Positions 7,861 to 17,145 of a stretch of DNA of 64,000 nucleotides are shown piece by piece. The stretch covers positions 5,607,001 to 5,671,000 of the forward strand of contig NZ_CP034783.1 in NCBI RefSeq assembly GCF_006094435.1. The letters are read 5' to 3'. This DNA is from Pseudomonas sp. MPC6 (GTDB lineage: Bacteria; Pseudomonadota; Gammaproteobacteria; Pseudomonadales; Pseudomonadaceae). Below the pieces are notes generated by a model. The model ran no database searches. It was given only the letters and a program-made list of their open reading frames with translations, and was not told the origin of the DNA. Both the position numbers and the translations under genes were made by a program. Position 1 is the stretch's first letter, and every line of letters starts with the position of its first letter.

Positions 7861-8185
7861 CACCAAGAACCTGCTGTCAGGCCGCCAAGAATCAAAAAAC
7901 CGCACCCCTCGCCAATTTCCCACAATGAAACCAGCACTCCCCTCCTTGCCCCAACGCCACAGCCGTCTAACATCTACCAAAAGGAAAATAAGGCAAAATC
8001 CCCCCTCAAGTTGAAGGACTCAACAACCGACACAGTACCTATAGGGAAATTACTCCCGGAAACAGCATTTCGGCCAACCCACAGGCAAATGCACCCTGTG
8101 CCGGATTGTCCCTTTGACTGCCATCACCGGATTGCCAATACTCATGGCAACTTGATGCTACCCGCATGGAACAAGGAATGACTCT
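7861..8185. other. Intergenic region before bifA, no gene seen
   Basis: About 325 bases, more AC-rich than the surroundings (for example CCACCAAGAACCTGC, CTCAACAACCGACACAG), precede bifA. No convincing gene, terminator or known motif was recognised. It should contain the bifA promoter. Confidence 0.5.
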
Positions 8186-10249
8186 TTGAAGCTGGAACTC
8201 AAGAACAGCTTGTCGGTGAAGTTGCTCCGGGTCGTGCTCCTGTCGGCATTGGTCGTCGGCGTGGTCTTGAGCTGCGCGCAGATCGTTTTCGATGCTTATA
8301 AAACCCATCAGGCCGTGGCCAGTGATGCCCAGCGCATCCTCGACATGTTCCGCGACCCCTCGACCCAGGCCGTCTACAGCCTGGACCGGGAAATGGGCAT
8401 GCAGGTCATCGAAGGCCTGTTCCAGGACGCCGCCGTGCGCCAGGCCTCCATTGGCCATCCCAACGAGGCCATGCTCGCGCAAAAGTCCCGCGAGTTGCAG
8501 CAATCCAACAGTCGCTGGCTGACCGACCTGATCCTCGGCAAGGAACGCACCTTCACCACCCAACTGGTGGGTCGCGGCCCCTACAGCGAATATTACGGCG
8601 ACCTGAGCATCACCCTCGACACCGCGACCTACGGCCAGGGGTTTATCGTCAGTTCGGTGATCATCTTCATTTCCGGGGTATTGCGCGCCCTCGCCATGTC
8701 ACTGGTGCTGTACCTGGTCTACCACTGGCTACTGACCAAACCGCTGTCGCGCATCATCGAACACCTGACCGAAATCAATCCGGATCGTCCCAGCGCCCAC
8801 AAGATCCCACAGCTCAAGGGCCACGAGAAAAACGAACTGGGGATCTGGATCAACACCGCCAATCAGTTGCTCGAGTCCATCGAGCGCAACACCCATCTGC
8901 GTCACGAGGCGGAAAACAGCCTGCTGCGCATGGCCCAGTACGATTTTCTCACCGGTCTGCCCAACCGTCAGCAATTGCAGCAGCAACTGGACAAAATCCT
9001 GGTCGACGCCGGCAAATTGCAACGCCGGGTCGCGGTGCTCTGCGTCGGTCTCGATGATTTCAAGAGCATCAACGAACAGTTCAGCTACCAGACCGGCGAC
9101 CAACTGCTGCTGGCGCTGGCCGATCGCCTGCGGGCCCACAGCGGTCGTCTCGGCGCCCTCGCCCGCCTGGGTGGCGACCAGTTCGCCCTGGTCCAGGCCG
9201 ATATCGAACAACCCTATGAAGCGGCGGAGCTGGCCCAAAGCATTCTCGATGACCTGGAAGCGCCGTTCGCCCTCGATCATCAGGAGATCCGCCTGCGCGC
9301 CACCATCGGCATCACCCTGTTCCCCGAAGACGGCAACAGCACCGAGAAGCTGCTGCAAAAGGCCGAGCAAACCATGACCCTGGCCAAGACCCGCTCGCGC
9401 AATCGGTATCAGTTCTATATCGCCAGTGTCGACACCGAGATGCGGCGCCGTCGCGAACTGGAAAAAGACCTGCGCGACGCCCTGGCCCGTCACCAGTTCT
9501 ACCTCGTCTACCAACCGCAGATCAGCTACTTCGATCACCGGGTGGTGGGTGTCGAGGCGTTGATTCGCTGGCAGCATCCCGAGCACGGGCTGGTACCGCC
9601 GGACCTGTTCATCCCCCTGGCCGAGCAAAACGGCACCATCATCGCCATCGGTGAATGGGTACTGGATCAGTCCTGCAAACAATTGCGCGACTGGCATGAC
9701 CAGGGGTTCGCCGACCTGCGCATGGCGGTCAACCTGTCCACTGTGCAGCTGCACCACGCCGAGCTGCCACGGGTGGTCAACAACCTGCTGCAGATGTACC
9801 GCCTGCCGCCGCGCAGCCTGGAGCTGGAAGTCACCGAAACCGGCCTGATGGAAGACATCAGCACGGCCGCCCAACACCTGCTGAGCCTGCGTCGCTCCGG
9901 CGCCCTGATCGCGATCGACGACTTCGGCACCGGTTATTCGTCACTGAGTTATCTGAAAAGCCTGCCGCTGGACAAGATCAAGATCGACAAGAGCTTCGTG
10001 CAGGACCTGCTCGACGACGACGACGATGCGACCATCGTCCGGGCCATCATCCAGCTGGGCAAGAGCCTGGGCATGCAGGTGATTGCCGAAGGCGTGGAAA
10101 CCCCCGAGCAAGAGGCCTATATCATTTCCGAGGGTTGTCATGAAGGCCAGGGCTATCTCTACAGCAAACCCTTGCCTGCGCGGGAGTTGAGCGCTTATCT
10201 CAAGCTGGCGCAGCGCAGTAATGCGGCGGGTTTCAAGATTTCCCTGTAG
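8186..10249 (+). CDS. bifA: c-di-GMP phosphodiesterase BifA (degenerate GGDEF plus EAL)
   Basis: The 687-residue inner membrane protein has membrane helices at about 13-35 and 152-178, a periplasmic segment between them, a HAMP-like linker, a GGDEF domain (about 250-410) and an EAL domain (about 430-680). The GGDEF active site reads GGDQF, so cyclase activity is not expected. EAL residues are intact: EALIRW, NLST, EVTET, DDFGTGYSS, KIDKSF, EGVE. BifA of P. aeruginosa has the same GGDQF/EAL layout and degrades c-di-GMP, lowering biofilm and promoting swarming. The start is TTG at 8186 with AAGGA 8 bases upstream; an ATG at 8178 is out of use because it stops after three codons. The stop codon overlaps a REP. 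Confidence 0.9.
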   Translation: MKLELKNSLSVKLLRVVLLSALVVGVVLSCAQIVFDAYKTHQAVASDAQRILDMFRDPSTQAVYSLDREMGMQVIEGLFQDAAVRQASIGHPNEAMLAQKSRELQQSNSRWLTDLILGKERTFTTQLVGRGPYSEYYGDLSITLDTATYGQGFIVSSVIIFISGVLRALAMSLVLYLVYHWLLTKPLSRIIEHLTEINPDRPSAHKIPQLKGHEKNELGIWINTANQLLESIERNTHLRHEAENSLLRMAQYDFLTGLPNRQQLQQQLDKILVDAGKLQRRVAVLCVGLDDFKSINEQFSYQTGDQLLLALADRLRAHSGRLGALARLGGDQFALVQADIEQPYEAAELAQSILDDLEAPFALDHQEIRLRATIGITLFPEDGNSTEKLLQKAEQTMTLAKTRSRNRYQFYIASVDTEMRRRRELEKDLRDALARHQFYLVYQPQISYFDHRVVGVEALIRWQHPEHGLVPPDLFIPLAEQNGTIIAIGEWVLDQSCKQLRDWHDQGFADLRMAVNLSTVQLHHAELPRVVNNLLQMYRLPPRSLELEVTETGLMEDISTAAQHLLSLRRSGALIAIDDFGTGYSSLSYLKSLPLDKIKIDKSFVQDLLDDDDDATIVRAIIQLGKSLGMQVIAEGVETPEQEAYIISEGCHEGQGYLYSKPLPARELSAYLKLAQRSNAAGFKISL

Positions 10250-10343
10250 AAGCGAGCTTGCTCGCGAAAAACCCACAGACGACGTGTTCCTCCAGGCAGC
10301 ACGCGCCATCGTTCACGTCCATCGCGAGCAAGCTCGCTCCTAC
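10246..10343. repeat. REP palindrome pair overlapping the bifA stop codon
   Basis: The left arm GTAGAAGCGAGCTTGCTCGC begins one base before the bifA TAG, so the REP supplies the stop codon. The right arm is GCGAGCAAGCTCGCTCCTAC. Confidence 0.85.
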
Positions 10344-10395
10344 AGGGGCGCGATGATTGTGTGAATAAGAAATATTTCCAGGTACAACCCTTTAC

Positions 10396-10422
10396 ACATA
10401 ATGCGAAAGATTTGCATTATGT
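10396..10422. promoter_or_regulatory. Palindromic operator candidate (Fur-like) before imelysin operon
   Basis: ACATAATGC and GCATTATGT form a perfect 9-bp inverted repeat separated by GAAAGATTT, 58 bases before the imelysin start. The layout and AT-rich arms resemble a Fur box (GATAATGATAATCATTATC), and the downstream genes belong to iron-linked families. The identity of the regulator is inferred. Confidence 0.5.
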
Positions 10423-10479
10423 CGCAGTTTTGCGCCTTTATTGCGCCATTCCACCCCCTCTCGAAGCAGGATGTTCGCC

Positions 10480-11826
10480 ATGATTCGTATGCCTCTGGCT
10501 ACCGCCAGTCTGTTGGCCATCGCTATTTCCCTCGCCGGCTGTGGCGAAGGCAAAGACAAGGCTGCCGCTCCGCAAGCGCCTACGCCAGCCGCCACCATCA
10601 CGGCTCCGGCTGTTGCGCCGGCTGCTGCGGGTAACGTCGACGAAGCCACTGCCAAAGCCGTTGTCGCGCATTACGCCGACATCGTCTTCGCCGTTTACAG
10701 CGATGCCGAATCCACCGCGAAAACCCTGCAAACCGCCGTCGACGCCTTCCTCGCCAAGCCTGACGCCGACACCCTGAAAGCCGCCAAGGCCGCCTGGGTC
10801 GCTGCTCGCGTACCTTACCTGCAGAGCGAAGTGTTCCGCTTCGGCAATACCATCATCGACGACTGGGAAGGTCAGGTGAACGCCTGGCCACTGGACGAAG
10901 GCCTGATCGATTACGTCGACAAATCCTACGAACACGCACTGGGTAACCCGGGCGCCACGGCCAATATCATCGCCAACACCGAAGTCCAGGTCGGCGAAGA
11001 CAAGATCGACGTCAAGGACATCACCCCGGAAAAACTCGCCAGCCTGAACGAGCTGGGCGGTTCCGAGGCCAACGTCGCCACCGGTTACCATGCCATCGAA
11101 TTCCTGCTGTGGGGCCAGGACCTGAACGGCACCGGCCCTGGGGCCGGCAACCGTCCGGCGTCCGACTACCTGGAAGGCACCGGCGCAACCGGCGGTCACA
11201 ACGAGCGCCGTCGCGCCTACCTGAAGTCCGTGACCCAACTGCTGGTCAGCGACCTGGAAGAGATGGTCGGTAACTGGAAGCCGAACGTGGCCGACAACTA
11301 CCGCGCCACCCTGGAAGCGGAACCGGCTGAAAGCGGCCTGCGTAAAATGCTGTTCGGCATGGGCAGCCTGTCCCTGGGCGAACTGGCGGGCGAGCGCATG
11401 AAAGTTTCCCTGGAAGCCAACTCCCCGGAAGACGAACACGACTGCTTCAGCGACAACACCCATAATTCGCAGTTCTACGATGCCAAGGGCATCCGTAACG
11501 TCTACCTGGGCGAATACACCCGCGTCGATGGCACCAAAATGGCCGGCGCCAGCCTGTCGTCCCTGGTGGCCAAGGCCGACCCGGCTGCCGACACCGCACT
11601 CAAGGCCGACCTGGCGGCGACCGAAGCGAAGATGCAGGTCATCGTCGATCACGCCAACAAGGGTGAGCACTACGACCAACTGATCGCTGCCGGTAACACG
11701 GCTGGCAACCAGATCGTCCGTGACGCTATCGCCTCCCTGGTCAAGCAGACCGGCTCGATCGAAGCGGCTGCCGGCAAACTGGGCATCAGCGACCTGAACC
11801 CGGACAATGCCGATCACGAGTTCTGA
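10480..11826 (+). CDS. Imelysin-family lipoprotein (M75, IcmP-like)
   Basis: The 448-residue protein has a lipoprotein signal peptide ending in the lipobox LAGC, so it is anchored to a membrane on the periplasmic side. The body is a peptidase M75/imelysin domain with the family GxHxxE motif intact (GYHAIE, residues 202-207). IcmP of P. aeruginosa and the EfeO/EfeM iron-uptake proteins belong to this family, which is linked to iron. The ATG at 10480 is chosen over the ATG at 10471 because it gives the best signal peptide; the spacing to CAGG is about 9. It heads a four-gene cluster and follows a palindromic operator candidate. Confidence 0.85.
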   Translation: MIRMPLATASLLAIAISLAGCGEGKDKAAAPQAPTPAATITAPAVAPAAAGNVDEATAKAVVAHYADIVFAVYSDAESTAKTLQTAVDAFLAKPDADTLKAAKAAWVAARVPYLQSEVFRFGNTIIDDWEGQVNAWPLDEGLIDYVDKSYEHALGNPGATANIIANTEVQVGEDKIDVKDITPEKLASLNELGGSEANVATGYHAIEFLLWGQDLNGTGPGAGNRPASDYLEGTGATGGHNERRRAYLKSVTQLLVSDLEEMVGNWKPNVADNYRATLEAEPAESGLRKMLFGMGSLSLGELAGERMKVSLEANSPEDEHDCFSDNTHNSQFYDAKGIRNVYLGEYTRVDGTKMAGASLSSLVAKADPAADTALKADLAATEAKMQVIVDHANKGEHYDQLIAAGNTAGNQIVRDAIASLVKQTGSIEAAAGKLGISDLNPDNADHEF

Positions 11827-11842
11827 TCAACGCAGGCTGAAC

Positions 11843-11870
11843 AAAAGGCGACCTTCGGGTCGCCTTTTTT
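11843..11870 (+). terminator. Terminator after first imelysin gene
   Basis: AAAAGGCGACC, loop TTCG, GGTCGCCTTTTTT form a strong stem with a T tract 17 bases after the stop. Part of transcription may stop here before the next gene. Confidence 0.9.
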
Positions 11871-11891
11871 GTCCCTGCTGGACACAATCCC

Positions 11892-11945
11892 CTGTAGGAG
11901 CAGCGGTGCGGCGATCCGACTTGCCCGCGATGGCCTCGACGCGGT
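11892..11945. repeat. Degenerate REP remnant
   Basis: TGTAGGAGCAGCGGTGCGGC followed by ACTTGCCCGCGATGGCCTCG is a decayed version of the REP palindrome, 120 bases before the di-haem oxidoreductase gene. Confidence 0.55.
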
Positions 11946-12054
11946 CTCAAGTCAAACGCGGCCCCACATCAACCAAACGATAATTCCTCTTATTCAATCC
12001 CCCCTGCCCTGTTAGACTTTGCGCCCTTGTTTTGCTCGTCTTGCAGGATGTCTG

Positions 12055-13482
12055 ATGCCCTCGCTGCCTCTTCGCTTGTCCGCACTGTTGCTGGCCCTGG
12101 GCCTGAGTGCCTGCGATGACGCCCCGAAGTTCACCCAGGCCGAACCCGGTGAAGCCCGGTCCGGTGGCAGCGCGACCGTGCGCAAGACCGATCAGAATGC
12201 ATTTTCCCTGCCCTCCGCCAACCTGCCGCCCTCCCGGCGCGTGGACTTCAGCGTCGGCAACAGCTTCTTTCGCAACCCGTGGGTGATCGCCCCGTCGACC
12301 ACCACCGCGCGGGACGGCCTCGGCCCCTTGTTCAACACCAACGCCTGCCAGAACTGCCACATCAAGGACGGCCGCGGTCATCCGCCCGCGCCTGACGCGC
12401 CCAATGCCGTGTCGATGCTGGTACGCCTGTCGATTCCCGATACGCCGGCCTACGCCAAGGTCATCGAGCAGCTCGGCGTCGTCCCCGAGCCGGTCTACGG
12501 TGGGCAATTCCAGGACATGGCCGTGCCCGGCATCGTCCCGGAAGGCAAGGTGCGGGTCGATTACACGCCGGTATCGGTCCGTTTCAAGGACGGCACCGAA
12601 GTCCAATTGCGCAAACCGAGATTGCAGATCACCCAGCTCGGCTACGGACCGATGCATCCCGATACCCGTTTCTCGGCCAGGGTGGCACCGCCGATGATTG
12701 GCCTGGGGTTGCTCGAAGCGATTCCCGAAGAGGCGATCCTGGCCAATGCCGAGGCGCAGGCCCGTGAGAAAAATGGCATCGCCGGGCGCCCGAATCGGGT
12801 CTGGGATGACGCGCAACAGAAAACCGTGCTCGGGCGCTTTGGCTGGAAGGCCGGGCAACCGAACCTCAACCAGCAGAATGTCCACGCGTTTTCCGGCGAC
12901 TTGGGCCTCACGACCAGCCTGCGCCCTGTGGATGACTGCACCGACGGGCAGACCGCCTGCAAGCAGGCGCCCAACGGCAATGGTCCAGATGGCGAGCCGG
13001 AAGTCAGCGATAACATTCTGCGCCTGGTGTTGTTCTACAGCCGAAACCTCGCGGTGCCGGCGCGCCGCGATGTCGGCGCGCCTGAAGTGCTGGCCGGCAA
13101 GAACCTGTTTTTCCAGGCGGGCTGCCAGTCCTGTCACACCCCCAAGTACACCACCGCCGCCAACGCCGCCGAACCTGAACTGGCCAATCAAGTGATTCGC
13201 CCGTACAGCGATCTGCTGCTGCATGACATGGGCGACGGCCTGGCCGACAACCGCAGCGAGTTCCAGGCCAGTGGCCGCGACTGGCGCACGCCGCCGCTGT
13301 GGGGCATCGGCCTGACGCAGGCGGTCAGTGGCCACACCCAGTTTTTGCATGACGGCCGCGCCCGCAACCTGCTCGAAGCCGTGCTCTGGCATGGCGGCGA
13401 AGCCAAGGCGGCGCAGCAACAGGTTTTGTCTTTCGATGCCGGGCAGCGTGCTGCGTTGCTGGCGTTTTTGAATTCCCTTTAA
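12055..13482 (+). CDS. Di-haem oxidoreductase (DHOR family, DUF1111-like)
   Basis: The 475-residue lipoprotein (lipobox LSAC, about residue 19) contains two c-type haem motifs: NACQNCH near residue 100 and GCQSCH near residue 360. The wide spacing and lack of other cytochrome domains fit the di-haem oxidoreductase or thiol-oxidoreductase-like peroxidase family. Its electron partner is unknown. It sits between two imelysin genes, an arrangement seen in Pseudomonas iron-linked clusters. The start at 12055 follows CAGGATGTCTG and gives the signal peptide; the in-frame upstream codon does not. A role in iron or redox chemistry at the cell surface is inferred from context. Confidence 0.82.
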   Translation: MPSLPLRLSALLLALGLSACDDAPKFTQAEPGEARSGGSATVRKTDQNAFSLPSANLPPSRRVDFSVGNSFFRNPWVIAPSTTTARDGLGPLFNTNACQNCHIKDGRGHPPAPDAPNAVSMLVRLSIPDTPAYAKVIEQLGVVPEPVYGGQFQDMAVPGIVPEGKVRVDYTPVSVRFKDGTEVQLRKPRLQITQLGYGPMHPDTRFSARVAPPMIGLGLLEAIPEEAILANAEAQAREKNGIAGRPNRVWDDAQQKTVLGRFGWKAGQPNLNQQNVHAFSGDLGLTTSLRPVDDCTDGQTACKQAPNGNGPDGEPEVSDNILRLVLFYSRNLAVPARRDVGAPEVLAGKNLFFQAGCQSCHTPKYTTAANAAEPELANQVIRPYSDLLLHDMGDGLADNRSEFQASGRDWRTPPLWGIGLTQAVSGHTQFLHDGRARNLLEAVLWHGGEAKAAQQQVLSFDAGQRAALLAFLNSL

Positions 13483-13509
13483 TACCTATTCCTCAAGCGG
13501 GAGCCCGAC

Positions 13510-14574
13510 ATGTTCCGTCCCAAATTGTTGTTCACCAGCCTTGCCGCGTTAGCCCTGGGCGCCTGTTCGCCGCAGGACCCGCAGGCCGTCACCTCGGCGG
13601 CCATTGCCAAGTCGGTGATTTTGCCGACCTACACGCGTTGGGTTGAAGCCGACCGCCAACTGGCCGTCAGTGCCTTGGCCTACTGCGAAGGCAAGGCCGA
13701 CCTCGACACCGCCCGCGCCGACTTCCTGCATGCGCAAAAAGCCTGGGCCGAGCTGCAACCGCTGCTGATCGGGCCGTTGGCCGAAGGCAATCGCGCCTGG
13801 CAGGTGCAGTTCTGGCCGGACAAGAAAAACCTGGTGGGCCGTCAGGTCGAGCAACTGGTCACTTCGCAGCCGCAAATCGATGCCGCCGCCCTGGCCAAGT
13901 CCAGCGTCGTGGTGCAAGGCCTGTCCGCCTACGAATACATCCTGTTCGACAGCAAGCCTGATGTGGCCAACGCCGAACAGAAAGCCAAGTACTGCCCGCT
14001 GCTGATCGCGATTGGCGAGCGTCAGCAGCAACTGGCCGAAGATATTCTCAAAGGCTGGAACAACACCGATGGCATGCTCGCGCAAATGAGCAAGTTCCCG
14101 AACCCGCGCTACGCCGATTCCCACGAAGCCATCGCCGACTTGCTGCGGGTGCAAGTCACCGCCCTCGACAGCCTGAAGAAAAAGCTCGGCACGCCGATGG
14201 GCCGCCAGACCAAGGGTGTGCCGCAACCGTTCCAGGCCGATGCATGGCGCAGCCAGTCTTCCCTGACGGGCCTGGAAGCCAGCCTCGCCGCCGCCAGGAC
14301 CGTGTGGGAAGGGGTCGACAACAAAGGCCTGCGCGGCCTGTTGCCGAGCGAGCAGAAACCCTTGGCCGACAAGATCGACGCCGCGTATGCCGCCTCCCTG
14401 AATCTGTTCGCCAGCAACCAGCGCTCGCTGACTGAAATGCTCAACGACGATGCCGGTCGCCAGCAACTCAACGATATCTACGACAGCCTCAACGTCGTCC
14501 ACCGCCTGCACGAAGGCGAACTGGCCAAGGCGCTGGGCATCCAACTGGGCTTCAACGCCAACGACGGTGACTGA
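13510..14574 (+). CDS. Second imelysin-family lipoprotein
   Basis: The 354-residue protein starts with a lipoprotein signal (lipobox LGAC) and carries a peptidase M75/imelysin-like domain. The family GxHxxE motif is altered: at residues 137-142 it reads GLSAYE, so histidine is replaced by serine while the glutamate is kept. Metal binding at this site may therefore be lost or changed. It begins 27 bases after the di-haem oxidoreductase gene and its stop overlaps the next start by one base, so the three genes are co-transcribed. The role is probably iron-related, by analogy with the family. Confidence 0.82.
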   Translation: MFRPKLLFTSLAALALGACSPQDPQAVTSAAIAKSVILPTYTRWVEADRQLAVSALAYCEGKADLDTARADFLHAQKAWAELQPLLIGPLAEGNRAWQVQFWPDKKNLVGRQVEQLVTSQPQIDAAALAKSSVVVQGLSAYEYILFDSKPDVANAEQKAKYCPLLIAIGERQQQLAEDILKGWNNTDGMLAQMSKFPNPRYADSHEAIADLLRVQVTALDSLKKKLGTPMGRQTKGVPQPFQADAWRSQSSLTGLEASLAAARTVWEGVDNKGLRGLLPSEQKPLADKIDAAYAASLNLFASNQRSLTEMLNDDAGRQQLNDIYDSLNVVHRLHEGELAKALGIQLGFNANDGD

Positions 14575-15689
14575 TGAGGGCAAGTGCCATGCTGCGACGC
14601 CAGGCTCTGACGTTAGGTAGTTTGCTGCTGGGAGCCGTGACACTGGGCGGCTGGACGCTGTTCAGGCAAAAGGACAAAAGCCCGTTGCTGCTCTCGGCGC
14701 GGGACGATGGCGACGGCAAGCACTACGCCGTCGGTTATCGGCTGGACGGCACCCGGGTGTTCGCCACCCGGGTCGGCCAGCGCTGCCACGACATCATCAA
14801 TCACCCGACGCTGCCGATGGCATTGTTCGTCGCCCGCCGCCCGGGCACCGAGAGTTACCTGGTCGACCTGCGCGACGGCACGCTGCTGCAAACCGTGGCC
14901 TCGCAGCCGAACCGGCACTTCTACGGTCATGCGGTGATTCACCAGAGCGGCGACTGGCTGTACGCCACCGAGAACGACACCGCCGATCCGGGGCGTGGCT
15001 TGCTCGGCGTGTACAGGTTCGAAGGTGAACGGCTGGTGCACGGCGGCGAGCTGCCGACCCATGGCATCGGCCCGCATCAGGTATCGTGGATGCCCGATGG
15101 CGAAACCCTGGTGGTGGCCAACGGCGGCATTCGTACCGAGGCCGAAAGCCGGGTCGAGATGAACCTCGACGCCATGGAACCGAGCCTGGTGCTGATGCAA
15201 CGCGATGGCACTTTGTTGAGCAAGGAAACCCTGGCCCAGCCGATGAACAGCGTGCGCCACCTGGGGATCGCCAGCGACGGCACCATCGTCGCCGGCCAGC
15301 AGTTCATGGGGCCGTCCCATGAGTCTTCGGAACTGCTGGCGATCAAGCGCCCCGGCCAGCCGTTCGTGGCCTTCCCGGTGCCTGAGCATCAGTTGCAGGC
15401 GATGGGGCATTACACCGCCAGCGTCGCGGTCCACAGTGACTTGCGGCTGGTTGCCTTGACCGCGCCACGCGGCAACCGCTTTTTCATCTGGGACATGGAC
15501 AGTGGCGAAGTACGCCTGGATGCACCTCTGCCCGATTGCGCCGGGGTCGGTGCGGTGGCCGACGGGTTTGTCGTGACCTCGGGCCAGGGACGATGCCGGT
15601 ACTACGATTGCCGCCAGGCCGATCTGGTTGCCAAACCGCTGGAGCTGCCAGCGGGGCTTTGGGACAACCATCTGCATCTGATGGCGTAA
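14574..15689 (+). CDS. DUF1513 beta-propeller-like protein
   Basis: The 371-residue protein has an N-terminal twin-arginine-like or membrane signal (LRRQALTLGSLLLGAVTLGG) that would place it in the periplasm. The remainder is made of repeated strand-rich segments with Gly-rich turns, as in the DUF1513 family, whose members are proposed beta-propellers. The ATG at 14574 overlaps the previous stop by one base (an internal ATG at 14589 is a second option). It is the last gene of the imelysin cluster. A double-Arg pair precedes the hydrophobic core, so export by Tat is possible but unproven. The molecular function is unknown. Confidence 0.75.
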   Translation: MRASAMLRRQALTLGSLLLGAVTLGGWTLFRQKDKSPLLLSARDDGDGKHYAVGYRLDGTRVFATRVGQRCHDIINHPTLPMALFVARRPGTESYLVDLRDGTLLQTVASQPNRHFYGHAVIHQSGDWLYATENDTADPGRGLLGVYRFEGERLVHGGELPTHGIGPHQVSWMPDGETLVVANGGIRTEAESRVEMNLDAMEPSLVLMQRDGTLLSKETLAQPMNSVRHLGIASDGTIVAGQQFMGPSHESSELLAIKRPGQPFVAFPVPEHQLQAMGHYTASVAVHSDLRLVALTAPRGNRFFIWDMDSGEVRLDAPLPDCAGVGAVADGFVVTSGQGRCRYYDCRQADLVAKPLELPAGLWDNHLHLMA

Positions 15690-15720
15690 CGCTGCGGCTC
15701 CTACAAACCACGCCCCCCTT

Positions 15721-15883
15721 GTAGGAGCGAGCTTGCTCGCGATGGACGTCAACGATAACGCTGGATGCCTGACACCCCGTGGTGTTCTCAGGTTCTTCGC
15801 GAGCAAGCTCGCTCCTACAGCGAAGGCAATCTCAAGATCACCGCAACATTCAATGGCCCCTTCGCCAGCAAGCCGGCGCCTAC
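15721..15883. repeat. REP palindrome pair plus a half REP
   Basis: A full inverted pair spans 15721-15818 (GTAGGAGCGAGCTTGCTCGC ... GCGAGCAAGCTCGCTCCTAC). A further half copy of the other subtype, TTCGCCAGCAAGCCGGCGCC, follows at 15861-15883. Confidence 0.88.
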
Positions 15884-15983
15884 AGGGGGTCGGGGGAACC
15901 CGGAAACATCCATTGGAATCAACCGCGCACTCGGAGTAATGTTCCAGACTGTATGCCCTGATTTTCTCCAAGGAAGTGGAAAT

Positions 15984-17132
15984 ATGCTGCGTCGCCGCAT
16001 GTTGATCATGTTGGGTGTTGTTCTGCTGATCGTGCTGGTCCTGGCCGGATACAAAGCCTTCTCCATCTACACGATGATTCAGGGCTTTTCCGCGCCGAAA
16101 CCGCCGATCAGCGTCGCTGTGGCCACGGCCACCGAACAGCCGTGGCAAGACCGTCTGCCGACCGTCGGCACGCTCAAGGCCCTGCAAGGCGTGGACCTGA
16201 GCCTGGAGACCGATGGCACCGTCATCGATTTGCAGTTCGAGTCAGGACAGAAGGTCAAGGCCGGTCAACCCCTCCTGCGACTCGACAGCGCCGTGGAAAG
16301 CGCTTTGCTGGAAACGGCAAAGGCCGACCTTGGGCTGGCCCAACTCGATTACGGTCGCGGTAGCCAACTGGTCGGCAGCCAGGCCATTTCCAAAGGCGAA
16401 TTCGACCGACTTTCAGCGGTACAGAAAAAGAGCAAGGCCACGGTCAATCAACTCAAGGCTGCGCTCGGCAAAAAAAGCATCGTCGCGCCCTTCAGCGGGA
16501 CCATCGGCATTCGTCAGGTGGACATCGGTGACTATCTCGCCAGCGGCACCATGATTGCCACCCTGCAAGACCTCAGCAGCCTATATGTGGACTTCTTCGT
16601 GCCCGAGCAATCGATACCGAAGATCGCCCTTGGCCAACCGGTGCAGATCATCGTCGCGGCCTACCCGACGCAAACCTTCCCCGGCACCATCAGTGCAATC
16701 AACCCGAAAGTCGAAAACAGCACGCGCAACGTTCAGGTCCGCGCAACCCTGGCCAACCCCGACGGCAAGCTGCTGCCCGGGATGTTCGCCAGCCTGCAGG
16801 TGATGTTGCCTGACCCGCAGCCGCGCATCGTGGTGCCGGAAAGTGCGATCACCTACACCTTGTATGGCAATTCGATCTATGTCGTCGCGCAGAAAAAAGC
16901 CGAAGACGGCAGCCTGGAAAAAGACGACAAGGGCCAACCGATCCTGATTGCCGAACGGCGTTTCATTGAAACCGGCGAGCGCCGTGATGGGCAGGTGATG
17001 ATCACCAAAGGTGTGCAGAACGGCGAAAAAGTGGTCACGGCCGGCCAGATCAAACTGGACAACGGCGCACACATTGCCATCAGCGACGACAAGACTTTAG
17101 CCGAGAAGAACAGTCCGCCACGCGCGGACTGA
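15984..17132 (+). CDS. mexV: RND efflux periplasmic adaptor, MexV-like
   Basis: The 382-residue membrane fusion protein has an N-terminal anchor helix (about 5-27) and then the adaptor body with a biotinyl-lipoyl-like hairpin segment (GTVIDLQFESGQKVKAGQPL region) and a coiled coil. It links the inner membrane pump to an outer membrane channel. The start at 15984 follows AAGGAAGTGGAAAT. The permease gene begins 13 bases after its stop. Position after the imelysin cluster matches the order I recall for PA4374-PA4375 (mexVW). No outer membrane factor gene is present, consistent with use of a separately encoded channel such as OprM. Confidence 0.85.
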   Translation: MLRRRMLIMLGVVLLIVLVLAGYKAFSIYTMIQGFSAPKPPISVAVATATEQPWQDRLPTVGTLKALQGVDLSLETDGTVIDLQFESGQKVKAGQPLLRLDSAVESALLETAKADLGLAQLDYGRGSQLVGSQAISKGEFDRLSAVQKKSKATVNQLKAALGKKSIVAPFSGTIGIRQVDIGDYLASGTMIATLQDLSSLYVDFFVPEQSIPKIALGQPVQIIVAAYPTQTFPGTISAINPKVENSTRNVQVRATLANPDGKLLPGMFASLQVMLPDPQPRIVVPESAITYTLYGNSIYVVAQKKAEDGSLEKDDKGQPILIAERRFIETGERRDGQVMITKGVQNGEKVVTAGQIKLDNGAHIAISDDKTLAEKNSPPRAD

Positions 17133-17145
17133 TCAAGGAATCCCC

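Noticed and set aside
7552..7980. A 142-codon minus-strand frame in the repeat-rich gap
   Set aside because: It lies within a repeat segment, has biased Pro/Arg/Ser content and no ribosome site; similar calls in other Pseudomonas genomes appear to be artefacts.
10438..11817. A 459-codon minus-strand frame across the first imelysin gene
   Set aside because: Gly/Val-rich shadow frame with no supporting motif.
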